Shown here: in pieces, positions 47,335-56,723 of the stretch
How positions within the stretch are numbered: position 1 is the first letter of the stretch
How the letters are laid out: every line of letters starts with the position of its first letter
Assembly (NCBI RefSeq): GCF_000145275.1
Contig: NC_014393.1
Span: 3,162,001-3,226,000 of the forward strand
Direction of reading: 5' to 3'
DNA from: Clostridium cellulovorans 743B
GTDB lineage: Bacteria > Bacillota > Clostridia > Clostridiales > Clostridiaceae
DNA length: 64,000 bases
Program-made: the position numbers and the translations under genes
Notes under the pieces: generated by a model
Database searches by the model: none
The model's input: the letters and a program-made list of their open reading frames with translations, nothing else
What the model was told of the DNA's origin: nothing

Positions 47335-47577
47335 GATGATAATGAAACATCTCTTCCAAAGATATTAGATGTGAAAACAGCTATAGATTTGATTCTTACT
47401 CAACCTGGATTAATGTTAAATGTTTAAATTATGCTTATCCGTGTGGATAAGTTCTTCTACAATTCATATATAAGAATCACTTTATTCGACTTCTGATGCT
47501 TTTGAGTTATGTGAGTATCTTGGCATAAAACTTATAACAAGCGATTTAGGGAAGTATAAGTTTAATTTGGATATGTA
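47335..47577 (+). pseudogene. Degenerate XRE regulator/ImmA-IrrE module
   Basis: DNA matching the 3' part of the XRE gene at 62691 (ETSLPKILDVKTAIDLIL) is joined, after a deletion, to the front and back ends of the ImmA/IrrE-like gene copies at 58050 and 63124 (ELCEYLGIKLITSDLG, then KYKFNLDM). The protease core with HELGH is deleted. One of four related remnants in this window. Confidence 0.7.
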
Positions 47578-47632
47578 AAGGTATAAGATAACGTAAAACA
47601 AAAGTATTCCAATAGATATTCAATAAAAAAAA

Positions 47633-47650
47633 CCACCTTAATCAAGGTGG
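47633..47650 (-). terminator. Terminator downstream of the hypothetical gene at 47847
   Basis: CCACCTT/AAGGTGG with a 4-nt loop is followed on the minus strand by eight T residues, about 200 nt past the stop of the gene at 47847. Nearly the same hairpin occurs upstream of that gene at 48405-48424. Confidence 0.6.
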
Positions 47651-47846
47651 CAAAACATTTGCAAATTATATACTTATTTCTTTTAGCTTGTCAATTATAA
47701 CATCATTACCAAAGATGAGTACTATCTTTAACTTTCTACTTATCTTCGATTTATTCACTATTAAATATTGACATCATTTCATAAAATAATGCACTTTAAA
47801 GTTTACGCAGAAAAAATTTTTTTAAGTTATTTTAATGCTAATGAAT

Positions 47847-48353
47847 TTACTTGTTATTTGACCTCGATATCATTCCTTGTGTAATATCGATATACGACTG
47901 AGATACTTCTGGGCATGAAGACAATATCTTGTCTACAACGAAATCAATGTTATTATCATCAAGCCTCTTCAGATTAGTTAATTCAATAATTTCTTCACTA
48001 TTTAAAGCATTGTAAATAATACTAACCATAGGAGATTGCATTATATCCTTATTTTCAAGGCAGCTCTCTGAAAAATAAAGCTTTCCATCAAGCACTACAA
48101 ATTGTCCATAGGCATATTCCTTACTGCAAGGTGCTGAAGACTCCACCTCATCGGAAGTAGTTTGATACTGCAGATGCTCAACATGCTTCAAGTCGAATCT
48201 GTAAGCAATCTCTTTTCTCGTTAAAAAACACCTGACTTCAAGGTCCATCAATCTTTCCTTCACATGCGCTGGGAAGTCCTCCCCGAATTCTTTTATAAAC
48301 ATTTTTATAGATACCGCACTTTTTCTGGAATGTTTTGCTTTGAACATGAACAA
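47847..48353 (-). CDS. Hypothetical protein
   Basis: 168 residues, soluble, no signal peptide and no recognised family. Near the N-terminus are basic segments (KAKHSRKSAVSIKMFIK) and then HVKERLMDLEVRCFLTRKEI; the C-terminal half is acidic and ends in DITQGMISRSNN. AAGGGG lies upstream of the ATG, about 8 nt away. The gene is flanked by matching GCCACCTT-type hairpins, the upstream one with a T-run in the gene's own direction, which could act as an attenuator. Possibly part of a small mobile cassette; no function can be assigned. Confidence 0.6.
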   Translation of the reverse strand: MFMFKAKHSRKSAVSIKMFIKEFGEDFPAHVKERLMDLEVRCFLTRKEIAYRFDLKHVEHLQYQTTSDEVESSAPCSKEYAYGQFVVLDGKLYFSESCLENKDIMQSPMVSIIYNALNSEEIIELTNLKRLDDNNIDFVVDKILSSCPEVSQSYIDITQGMISRSNNK

Positions 48354-48404
48354 GCCCCTTTCTTAATATAGTTATTAGCTTTGAGCCTCATAATTGGTAA
48401 AAAA

Positions 48405-48424
48405 GCCACCTCTTTTAAGGTGGC
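48405..48424 (-). terminator. Hairpin with T-run in the leader of the hypothetical gene
   Basis: GCCACCT/AGGTGGC with a 6-nt loop is followed by a T6 run on the minus strand, 52 nt before the start codon at 48353. It is either an attenuator in that gene's leader or the terminator of a transcript entering from the right. Confidence 0.5.
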
Positions 48425-48529
48425 ATAACACTTTCACTATTATATAAAAAGCTTACTCATAGCATTGTTTTCCTATTTAAATAGTATAACACAAAATCAT
48501 AATAAAATATACACTTTCACAAAAACATG

Positions 48530-48558
48530 TTGTATACTTTTTCATACTGTGTTATATT
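48530..48558 (+). promoter_or_regulatory. Candidate sigma-A promoter for the zinc-ribbon gene
   Basis: TTGTAT and TATATT are 17 nt apart, about 130 nt before the ATG at 48689. The long 5' leader contains an imperfect palindrome around ATGCGAATTTGCAT and is reminiscent of cold-shock-type leaders. Confidence 0.5.
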
Positions 48559-48688
48559 AAATAAGCAGCGGATGCGAATTTGCATTTGTTGTTAAGACTT
48601 AATATGATAAACAAACATATCCTCTTTTTAGAATATACTTGTTAATCTGTTTTTGATCTTAATATTTAGGAAAAGGAGGAATGTTGAA

Positions 48689-48859
48689 ATGGCAGATAAG
48701 ACAATAGTTTGTAAAGACTGCGGAAAGGAATTCTTATTTACAGAGAGTGAACAAGCTTTCTATAAAGAAAAAGGATTCGATAATGAGCCACAAAGATGTG
48801 CTGATTGCAGAAAAGCAAGAAAACAACAAAACAACAATAATAGAGGCTTTAGAAGATAA
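48689..48859 (+). CDS. Small zinc-ribbon protein
   Basis: 56 residues from the ATG 8 nt after AAAGGAGG; the upstream alternative start has no ribosome binding site. Two CxxC knuckles (CKDCGKEF and CADCRKAR) form a treble-clef/zinc-ribbon of the zf_Tbcl type; FTESEQAFYKEKGFDNEPQR lies between them. The tail is Asn-, Arg- and Gln-rich (KQQNNNNRGFRR), suggesting RNA or ribosome contact. Such proteins are common in Clostridia and often cold- or stress-induced. Partner unknown. Confidence 0.88.
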   Translation: MADKTIVCKDCGKEFLFTESEQAFYKEKGFDNEPQRCADCRKARKQQNNNNRGFRR

Positions 48860-48876
48860 TAATCTATTTACTGTTA

Positions 48877-48900
48877 CCCTGCAGATTTATTTCTGCAGGG
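48877..48900 (+). terminator. Terminator of the zinc-ribbon gene
   Basis: A GC-rich 9-bp perfect stem CCCTGCAGA/TCTGCAGGG is followed by TTTTT, 17 nt after the stop codon. A textbook intrinsic terminator. Confidence 0.92.
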
Positions 48901-48917
48901 TTTTTAAATTCTCCTAA

Positions 48918-49067
48918 AATACAGAAGCCGACAAGTTTGCTGCTGAGCTTTTGATTGATGATAATATCAATGATATTGATTGTTCCTAATTAAATGTTGA
49001 ACAGATTTGTAGTTCTCTTTGTGTTCATATTAAGTTAATGAAGTATAATTTCAATTTGGATATATAA
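48918..49067 (+). pseudogene. 3' fragment of an ImmA/IrrE-like gene
   Basis: Matches the last 50 codons of the copy at 63124-63645 (EADKFAAELLI, NDINDID), with an added TAA inside the frame. No start, no protease motif. A repeat remnant only. Confidence 0.75.
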
Positions 49068-49156
49068 AGAAAACCAGGGATACTTGGTAAGCGTCAAAAA
49101 TTCTGCGCGTGGCACTTTTAAAATTTATATGCTCTAATAGATAAAATAAAAATACA

Positions 49157-49174
49157 TCCTTCAATTAAGAAGGA
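49157..49174 (-). terminator. Terminator of the pectinase gene
   Basis: TCCTTC/GAAGGA with a 6-nt loop, extended by A-T pairs, about 25 nt past the stop codon, with T-rich sequence on the minus strand. Confidence 0.65.
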
Positions 49175-49197
49175 CTATATTTTTATTGTCTAGCTTT

Positions 49198-52100
49198 TTA
49201 ATTTTCTTTCTTTTTTCTTAACATTACAAAACCTATTCCCATTATAATTATACCACTTAAAACAAGTACATTTAAGTCTAGGAAAGATCCTGTTTGTACA
49301 AGAGTCTCAACCTTTTCTGATTTTGCTTCTGTGTCTTGCTTTATTTCAGCCTCAACAACTTTTGTACCTGTCATAAAGTAGTCACTGTTGTGTGTTAGTA
49401 TTACATCAACAAAATAAACCTCGCCTATTTTATATGCCTTTAATCCATCACCAACAAGCTCAGCCTTTTTAGTTGTTTCATTATAATAATAGACATAAAT
49501 AGGCTTAATTATGTCAAACTTATTAGTATCAACTGATATAGAAACCTTCATTGATGCTGGAAGCACTCCATGATTTTTAAAGGATATTATCTCTGCATCT
49601 GAAGCTATGCTATTGATTGCATCCTTATTCAAGATTTCTAAATTTAAGGATAAATCTACACTTGTATTTACATCCTTTATATCCTTGCCATTGAAAGTCC
49701 AAATTATTGTCTTTCCTTGAGACTGTAATCTGAAGCTCACTTCCTTATCAATTCCTTGTAATGCCTTGAATACTTCTGCACTAGCCACTTGTTTTTCTTG
49801 AGCATTAATTATTATCTTATCTTCTGGCTTAGCATTTATTACTATTTCTTTTAAAGCTTCTGGTCTAATATTGTTATCAATTATTTTATCTTCTAATTTA
49901 CCTGGTTTAAGATTTGAAGCTTCCTCAACTGCCGCTTCAACATTAACTGTAATAGTAACCATTCTAGCATAACCTTCTACTATTCCTTCTACTATTTTAG
50001 TTCCTACAGTACTTGTATCTACATTTCCCCATTCTACAGCTACTTCCTTTTGAGTTTCATCACTGTATACTGCTGTTACAGTTTGTGGTAATATAACTGT
50101 ATTTCCTTTAGTTACTTTTACTGCCGCTGGAGATATTATAGAAGCTATTGATACTGTTTTTGAAGCAAGTACCATATAGTCTCCTAAGATAATACTTCCA
50201 TCTGCTGCTCTAGTAACTTCTGTAGGTGCAGTAACACTCTTGAAATCACTAGCTAAAAGTTGCTTTCCACTTATATTTTTAGAAGCATCATCATTACTGA
50301 AATAGAAGTAGTTATCTTCACTTGCAAGGTTTGGCATATCATCTGATATACCTGATGAAGTTCTAAAGGAAATACTGTTCTTAGCACTTGTTGTTATAGT
50401 TGGTTTTGGATTACTATAGTAGTGGAATTCAAAATTTGATTTTCCATTATCTACAGATGTAACATTTTCAATAATTACAGCTGGATCACTATTATTTGTA
50501 ACTCCATTGCTCTTATTTTTAAAGGCTAAGCTGTTTCTAAGTATATGCTTAACAGCTAAACCTTCTCCACCTAGCTTAAATCCATTACCATCGCCTTTAG
50601 TCATGGTACCATTAGTTAAAGCACCATTTCCGTAGGCTACACAATTTTCAACTACTACTGGTTCTATTGGACCTGATTCAGACTTAGAATATAAATCCCA
50701 TCCATCATCAGTATTGTTATGAGCTATACATCCTCTAAATACATTTCCTGCACCAACAGTAATTTTTGCTGCAAATCCGTCTGCATTGTTTTCTGAAGCA
50801 TCTCTATTATCATAAGAAGTACAATTCAATGCAAGGTTGTTTGCTGGCCATTTATCCTTGCTCTCTGCAGCGGAACCGCTTATTTGGAATCCTGTATCTC
50901 CATTTTCATAAGTATTTACAAGCTCCGCAACATTGTTATTACCTGATATTCTGAATCCTGCAGAAGCAGCTTTAGTAACATCAATGCCATATACATTCCA
51001 GTAGTCACCATCTAAGTTGAAACCTTGAGACTTAGTCCCAAAATCAAATACTGGTCTTTCATTTGGATATGCTGAAAGTACTTTTAGTTTATCAGCTATT
51101 CCGTTATTTCCTCTCGCTATTATAAGAGGTACTGTTAAGTTGTAAGTTCCTCCACGAACATATATAGTTTGTCCTTCAGAAATAAACTTCGTTGCTGAGT
51201 AAATATCTATTGGATCCTTTTCTGTACCTGCAGCATTTGCAGTACCTGATGGAGAAACGTAGATTGCTCCTCCTGGAACTCCATAGTTCTTTACTGTTAC
51301 TAGCTTTTTAATATTTATTGGATCAAAGCTACTAACAAATTCAGTTGAAGCTGGTGTAAATGTTATATCAAAGGTATTTTCACCATTTACTAATGTAGTG
51401 TTTAAAACAAACTCCTTGTTTCCTTCAACCTCTTTATTATAAATTTCTGTTCCAGCTAATTTTACTTGTAAATTACCTTTAACATTAGGTGTAGCCTTAA
51501 GTGCATAGCTTGTTGATGAAGTTGCATCAAGTGAAGTAGCACTTACAGCAGGTAACGTAGGTCTTGGTGGCTCTGGCACTCCCACTGGATCCGTTTCCAC
51601 ATTGGATGTTTTCATATCTATATTAGATACTGTTATTGAAGCAACACGAGCTGCAAATAATCCTACATAAATCTTATCTTTATCTAATACTTCTAATTGT
51701 TTTGGTCTATAGTATATTTTTTCTTTACCGTTATTTACTGATACATGATAACCTGTATTAGTTTTCTTCATTGTCAATTTATAAGTAGCTGTACCATCAT
51801 TTGCAGGACGATCACCAAATTTAGTTATGTCTTCCATAACAGCACCCATACCTGAACTATCTTTTACATTGTTTCTAAATACTGATTGGATTAATGCTAC
51901 GTTTTTAGATCCACCGTACCCACCTACCATTACCATGTTAGATGCGAATACACTTGCATCACCATTTTTACCAATGGAGTCTCTTGCCATTAATCCAAAG
52001 CCTTCTTGTCCATCAGGATTTGGCTTTGCAAAGTAGTTTACTTTTACATCTGCTGAAATTTCAAAGTTCTTTGAAGGGTCAATCTCAGTATAATAGTAAG

Positions 52101-54864
52101 ATATACCATCTTGTGAACCTGTAATCTTACCACCAGTTTTAGTTCCATCCTTAAGTCCTGCAGTAACAGTTACTGTTTTATTTGTATCATCTACTACAAC
52201 AGTATTATTATCTGATGAAGTTGAAGCTCCAAATTCTATAGATTTCCATTCAAAAACTTCCTTTACTGGACCAATTTTACCTGTATAATATTTTGGAATC
52301 CAACCTCCAAAATAATTTTCAATGCTTGCAATAGAAGTTTCATCACTTAATACTGGTGATCTTCTTGCTGTTGTATCTACCTTTACGTCATTATAAGTGG
52401 TATTAAATTCAGCAAAGTCAGCATTTTCAGGTGTAGCACCACTCATGTCAGTCCAACCCTTAGGATCTATTATAGAACTACTTTCAAGTTTAGTGTTTGC
52501 AAATTTAACTCTTGCCTTTGGTCCCCAAGGTCTTCCAAAGAAACCTGCTGTCTGTTTATTTTTACTCTTAGCTGTTACTGTACTATTTCTAAATAGATAT
52601 CCATATGTTGCAGTATCTTTAGCAGCTGTTATATAACCAGCTGAAGCTTGGTCACTATAACCACAGAAGTTTAATTTGCAATTATCAAATACTACATTTC
52701 CATCTCCAAATATATAATCTGTATTACCTTCTATAAAACAATCTTTAAAATATTGATTGTTAGCGCCGCTAATACCAGTATAAAGTGTATCCTGACTTCC
52801 AATAAAACTGCAGTTATTGAATTCTACATTATCGGCATCAATAATCATAGCTGCGGCTCTTTCTGTAGCTGCTTTTGAAGTAACGTCTAGATTAGCTGTT
52901 CTTTCCACATTTATGCTTGTACTTTGTGGGAAAGTCTTGCAAAGAACAACTCCATCTGCTAATTCCTCTTTAGTAATATATTTGTTAAAGGAATTTTCAA
53001 AAACAATGTTTTCAGCTTTAAATTCCTTAGCAGCACTTGTTAAGTAAACTGAGCCACCCCATTTACCATCACTTACATGACGCTTTGAATATTTATCAAA
53101 AGAACGATCTTCATTATAAAATCCGTCAGCCCCAACGCTGTAGTATTCATATCCAAAGCCATAATACCAAGTAAGTTTAACCTCTTGACTTGGATTAGAA
53201 TTTACAAGAGTGATATATGGAGTTGATATTTTCAATTGTGCTCTATATGTACCCGGCGCTATATGAATTGTAATTCTTTCTGCTTCACTAGTTGGATTCA
53301 TCTTAGCAGCAGCATCAAGTGCTTCCTTAACTGTACTAAAGTTGTTATCCTTTGAGCTGTCACCAACATATAAATCAGGAACTCTAGGAAGTTCTTGAAC
53401 TCCATCAATAACTTGATTAAACTTAATATCCTTTGTAGTATTTTGACCATTAACAACCACATGAGTACTTGTCTGGTATTTTTCAGTACATTCAGGATTT
53501 ACTGTATAAGCACCATTTCTAAGACTTACAGAGTATCCTCCACCTACAACATTACCAGTGTAATTATATCCATCCTCAACGTTAGTGAAAGAAATACTTT
53601 GAATTTTAGCTGTTTCTGATAAATTTAAGAAGTTACCTGTTGCAGTATATACTGCTTTTTTAGCAACCGTAATATCTTTTGTTGTATTTGTGCTGATATT
53701 TACACTAGCACCATCTATGATTTCATAATCATTTATCCCTGATATAACAGCTGTATATTGTACTCCTTGTTCAACAATTGCTGTAAAAGTCTTAGCTGTA
53801 GTATCAACCGTAGCAGTAACTTCAGAAGATAGACTTTCCTTATCAGGTACTAATTTCATTTGAAGCTTGCTTACATTATAACTATTGTCAAACCCTTTAA
53901 AACTACCAGCAATGGTAGCCACATGATTAGCAACTACATCTAAATTGACATTACTTTTTCCTGTTAAAATATCTGAAGTTAATATTTCCACAACCTTACT
54001 TTCCTTGGATATTTTGTAGCTAATATCCCCCTTAAGAACTGCAGTATATTTATAATCAGCAGCAAGAACTGTATCAAATGTATTATCTGCTTTAACTTTT
54101 ATATCTGTTGCATCGCCTGTTGTCTGATTAACAAAAGTAAAATCTGCAGAAGTAGAATTGGCATTTAAGTTTACTTTACCACTTATCTTAACTCCAGGAG
54201 TCCTAACTACTCTATGGAAATAAGGCTTACCCCCTGCAGCGGAAGAAACATAAATTCTATATGATCCAGAATATTTAGCTACTAAATCAGCCCTTGATGC
54301 TGTTATAGTAAAATCAACTGCTGTATCCTGCGTACCATCTGTACCTAAATAAAGTAAATGAATTTTTTCATTTCCATTGCTTGTACCACCATATACGCTT
54401 AACTTGTCTCCAGCAACAACATTATCAATAGTTAAAAATCTATTTGCACCTGAAAATCCGCCTGTGGTACCATTACAATAGTAACCTCCAGCTGAAGTAT
54501 ACCCATCATTATATATCTTTGCAGCATTGCCCCATGTACCATAGGAATTTTTACCTGGGGTACCCTCAGAGTTATTATAATAAGATCTATCAGTTATATT
54601 TGGTATTATTGATAAATCTCCAAAGGTAGTCTTTCCACCTGCAAATTTACCAGCTGTAATTGTAGTTAGATTATCAAGAGTACTTGTTGAAATAACATTG
54701 TTGTATAAATCTCCTGAAGTTTGCACTCCCCCGAAATCCCATACATCAATTTTTCTGTCATTAGCCATATCTGCAGCAAATATTGTAATATTGTTGAAAG
54801 ATGTTGTAAAAAGTAATACTAATATCAATATATTGCTAATAATCCTTTTTGATTTTTTTTGCAT
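49198..54864 (-). CDS. Sortase-anchored bifunctional pectinase: CE8 pectin methylesterase plus PL9 pectate lyase
   Basis: 1888 residues from ATG 54864 (GGGGGAG just upstream). Numbering from an upstream in-frame start at 54945: signal peptide about 28-60; repeated beta-sandwich domains about 60-520; CE8 methylesterase about 535-900 with GSQDTLY, the catalytic-Asp motif NTDYIFGDGN and FGRPWG; a concanavalin-like domain about 905-1115; PL9 pectate lyase about 1225-1620 (NNADGFAAKI, NTDDGWDLYS); an Ig-like domain about 1645-1715; a module shared with the GH5 enzyme about 1725-1875; then LVQTG, a hydrophobic span and RKKKEN, a sortase-type signal with Val for Pro. The esterase removes methyl groups from pectin and the lyase cleaves the freed polygalacturonate. 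An AraC regulator is divergent. Confidence 0.92.
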   Translation of the reverse strand: MQKKSKRIISNILILVLLFTTSFNNITIFAADMANDRKIDVWDFGGVQTSGDLYNNVISTSTLDNLTTITAGKFAGGKTTFGDLSIIPNITDRSYYNNSEGTPGKNSYGTWGNAAKIYNDGYTSAGGYYCNGTTGGFSGANRFLTIDNVVAGDKLSVYGGTSNGNEKIHLLYLGTDGTQDTAVDFTITASRADLVAKYSGSYRIYVSSAAGGKPYFHRVVRTPGVKISGKVNLNANSTSADFTFVNQTTGDATDIKVKADNTFDTVLAADYKYTAVLKGDISYKISKESKVVEILTSDILTGKSNVNLDVVANHVATIAGSFKGFDNSYNVSKLQMKLVPDKESLSSEVTATVDTTAKTFTAIVEQGVQYTAVISGINDYEIIDGASVNISTNTTKDITVAKKAVYTATGNFLNLSETAKIQSISFTNVEDGYNYTGNVVGGGYSVSLRNGAYTVNPECTEKYQTSTHVVVNGQNTTKDIKFNQVIDGVQELPRVPDLYVGDSSKDNNFSTVKEALDAAAKMNPTSEAERITIHIAPGTYRAQLKISTPYITLVNSNPSQEVKLTWYYGFGYEYYSVGADGFYNEDRSFDKYSKRHVSDGKWGGSVYLTSAAKEFKAENIVFENSFNKYITKEELADGVVLCKTFPQSTSINVERTANLDVTSKAATERAAAMIIDADNVEFNNCSFIGSQDTLYTGISGANNQYFKDCFIEGNTDYIFGDGNVVFDNCKLNFCGYSDQASAGYITAAKDTATYGYLFRNSTVTAKSKNKQTAGFFGRPWGPKARVKFANTKLESSSIIDPKGWTDMSGATPENADFAEFNTTYNDVKVDTTARRSPVLSDETSIASIENYFGGWIPKYYTGKIGPVKEVFEWKSIEFGASTSSDNNTVVVDDTNKTVTVTAGLKDGTKTGGKITGSQDGISYYYTEIDPSKNFEISADVKVNYFAKPNPDGQEGFGLMARDSIGKNGDASVFASNMVMVGGYGGSKNVALIQSVFRNNVKDSSGMGAVMEDITKFGDRPANDGTATYKLTMKKTNTGYHVSVNNGKEKIYYRPKQLEVLDKDKIYVGLFAARVASITVSNIDMKTSNVETDPVGVPEPPRPTLPAVSATSLDATSSTSYALKATPNVKGNLQVKLAGTEIYNKEVEGNKEFVLNTTLVNGENTFDITFTPASTEFVSSFDPINIKKLVTVKNYGVPGGAIYVSPSGTANAAGTEKDPIDIYSATKFISEGQTIYVRGGTYNLTVPLIIARGNNGIADKLKVLSAYPNERPVFDFGTKSQGFNLDGDYWNVYGIDVTKAASAGFRISGNNNVAELVNTYENGDTGFQISGSAAESKDKWPANNLALNCTSYDNRDASENNADGFAAKITVGAGNVFRGCIAHNNTDDGWDLYSKSESGPIEPVVVENCVAYGNGALTNGTMTKGDGNGFKLGGEGLAVKHILRNSLAFKNKSNGVTNNSDPAVIIENVTSVDNGKSNFEFHYYSNPKPTITTSAKNSISFRTSSGISDDMPNLASEDNYFYFSNDDASKNISGKQLLASDFKSVTAPTEVTRAADGSIILGDYMVLASKTVSIASIISPAAVKVTKGNTVILPQTVTAVYSDETQKEVAVEWGNVDTSTVGTKIVEGIVEGYARMVTITVNVEAAVEEASNLKPGKLEDKIIDNNIRPEALKEIVINAKPEDKIIINAQEKQVASAEVFKALQGIDKEVSFRLQSQGKTIIWTFNGKDIKDVNTSVDLSLNLEILNKDAINSIASDAEIISFKNHGVLPASMKVSISVDTNKFDIIKPIYVYYYNETTKKAELVGDGLKAYKIGEVYFVDVILTHNSDYFMTGTKVVEAEIKQDTEAKSEKVETLVQTGSFLDLNVLVLSGIIIMGIGFVMLRKKKEN

Positions 54865-55391
54865 TTTCACTCCCCCTATAAGTATATAAACTTTCACGAA
54901 ATAGTATCCTTCTATTTCAAACTCAGATTGTAACCTAATTATCAACTCCCTTCATTTTGATAACAAAATTGTTTTATTTTAAAAAACCTAAGAATTATAG
55001 TTTTAAGTTTTTTCTAATAGCGCTTGTTTTAAAATTAGCAAACTGTTTTCAAAGTCTATAAAAAAGAAAACTAAAGAATTCATTGTAATCTTAATCGTTT
55101 TCATAATATAGAAAAACCTACGTCTTTTTATAAAGAAATTCATACTTTCTTCTATAGTTGTAATGAAATCTATATTGTATTATACTTTATTTGAAAAGCT
55201 ATACATTTTATAACTTTCTCTAATATTAGCTACATTAAAACGATAGTACCTAAACAAAATTTGTTATTATTCAAGTTATAATTATATATATATATTCCCA
55301 ATTTACCATTACATTTTTTGCGAAAATTATTAAATACAAACATATTTTGCTTTTATTAATATAAGTGTTATTAATTTTTAGAGGTGATTTA
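54865..55391. other. Divergent regulatory region of the pectinase and AraC genes
   Basis: About 530 bases, strongly AT-rich, without ORFs. It should contain the promoters of both divergent genes and probably the AraC operator; no clear -35/-10 pair or cre site could be fixed by eye. Confidence 0.5.
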
Positions 55392-56252
55392 ATGCTAAAG
55401 GAAGGCCTAACCCCCTACGACGATTCATTTTTTATTGAAAAAGTAAATTCAAAGGTGTTTTATACAATGCCCCGTGAACATTCCCATGATTACTATGAAA
55501 TATACTATCAACTTTACGGCGAAAGATATTATATTATAAATAATCGTTCTTATTATATAAAAAAAGGTGATATTGTCCTTATAAATAAGGGAGTATTTCA
55601 TAAAACAACCTACGCTGGAGCAATTAATTACGAGAGAGTGTTAGTAGGTTTTAAAGAACATATTTTAAAGGATATCATTCCTCAAGAAGAGTTCACTGAA
55701 TTGCTATCTACCTTTGAAAAAGATATTTCAATAATTAACTTAAGTATACAAAACCAACACACTTTTGAAGTCCTGTTTACTAAACTGATTCATGAAAATA
55801 ATAATCGCCTCTCTTCCTATGAAACTTACTCTAAGCTATTGCTTGTTGAACTTTTAATTAATATAAATAGACACTTAGAAAAGGGACATGTATCCTATTT
55901 AGAATTTCCTAGTGCCCTACATAAAAAGGTGTCTGAAATAGCTCAATATATTACGGATAATTGCGATAAAGTTTTAAATTTAGATATTTTAGCACATAAA
56001 TTTCTTATTAGCCCATACTATCTTAGTAGAGTTTTCAAAGATGTAACTGGTTTTAACCTTATACAATTTATAAATAGCGAACGAATAAAAAAATCCCAAT
56101 ATCTTTTAATAGAAACCTCACTACCAATCTATGAAATTTGTGAAGTTGTAGGATTTAACTCAACCATACATTTTACTAGAGTTTTTAATTCCTTCACTTC
56201 TATGTCGCCATCAAAATATAGAAAACTAAATTCAAAACAAAAGGATAATTAA
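55392..56252 (+). CDS. AraC-family regulator, probable activator of the pectinase gene
   Basis: 286 residues from ATG 55392, which follows GAGGTGATTTA; the GTG at 55365 has no ribosome binding site. N-terminal cupin sensor (EHSHDYYEIYYQLYGERYY, IKKGDIVLINKGVFHKT) and C-terminal double helix-turn-helix (DILAHKFLISPYYLSRVFK; IYEICEVVGFNSTIHFTRVF, then SPSKYRK). It is divergent from the CE8/PL9 gene 527 nt away, the standard arrangement for an activator sensing a pectin breakdown product. Inducer inferred. Confidence 0.88.
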   Translation: MLKEGLTPYDDSFFIEKVNSKVFYTMPREHSHDYYEIYYQLYGERYYIINNRSYYIKKGDIVLINKGVFHKTTYAGAINYERVLVGFKEHILKDIIPQEEFTELLSTFEKDISIINLSIQNQHTFEVLFTKLIHENNNRLSSYETYSKLLLVELLININRHLEKGHVSYLEFPSALHKKVSEIAQYITDNCDKVLNLDILAHKFLISPYYLSRVFKDVTGFNLIQFINSERIKKSQYLLIETSLPIYEICEVVGFNSTIHFTRVFNSFTSMSPSKYRKLNSKQKDN

Positions 56253-56268
56253 TTGTTAGTTTTTCTAA

Positions 56269-56575
56269 TTATCTTTTTGTTTCTGAAATAACTCTCACAC
56301 ACGCATAAACAGCAGTAGTTCTCATTGCTTGTTTATTCATTGCCTACAACTCCTGCATTATTGATTATATTAAAATCCTCTTCAAGTAAAAAAGCCTTCA
56401 CTCTATCTGGTATAGGTGCAATTCTTGCTTCAAATCTATTTGATAAAAAGGGATTTTCATTGGTTTACCTCCTAAAAATGAGTATTAAAAAGCACCTATT
56501 TAACGCTCTTTTCCCTAGATTTCCTTCAAGTACCTTCAATGTTAACGATTTTGACTTTCTTCCTCTTGTTACCAT
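56269..56575 (-). pseudogene. Prophage scar: terminase small-subunit and portal-protein fragments
   Basis: Minus-strand frames give MVTRGRKSKSLTLKVLEGNL followed by GKRALN (56575 leftwards), the N-terminus of a P27-type phage terminase small subunit, then broken frames, and finally MNKQAMRTTAVYACVRVISET (56340-56269), split here as MNKQAMRTTAVY and ACVRVISET, which is the conserved front of an HK97-type portal protein. The open reading frame on the opposite strand here is a shadow. All that remains of a prophage packaging module. Confidence 0.6.
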
Positions 56576-56723
56576 TGTCTCACTTCTCTCAGTAATAAGA
56601 AAAAGAGCCCTAAGGCCCTTTCAAATATCTAAAACTATTATTCTAACTTCTTAGCTTTCTTTAGTAAGTTGCACCCTTCTACCTCATTTATAAGCTAACC
56701 ACGAACTATTTATTAATAATCAT

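Noticed and set aside
54955..55060. Possible cre site near AATAGCGCTTG upstream of the pectinase gene
   Set aside because: Too many mismatches to the CcpA consensus in either direction.
56325..56654. A 109-codon plus-strand frame
   Set aside because: It is antisense to the terminase/portal scar on the minus strand and has low-complexity, non-protein-like composition.
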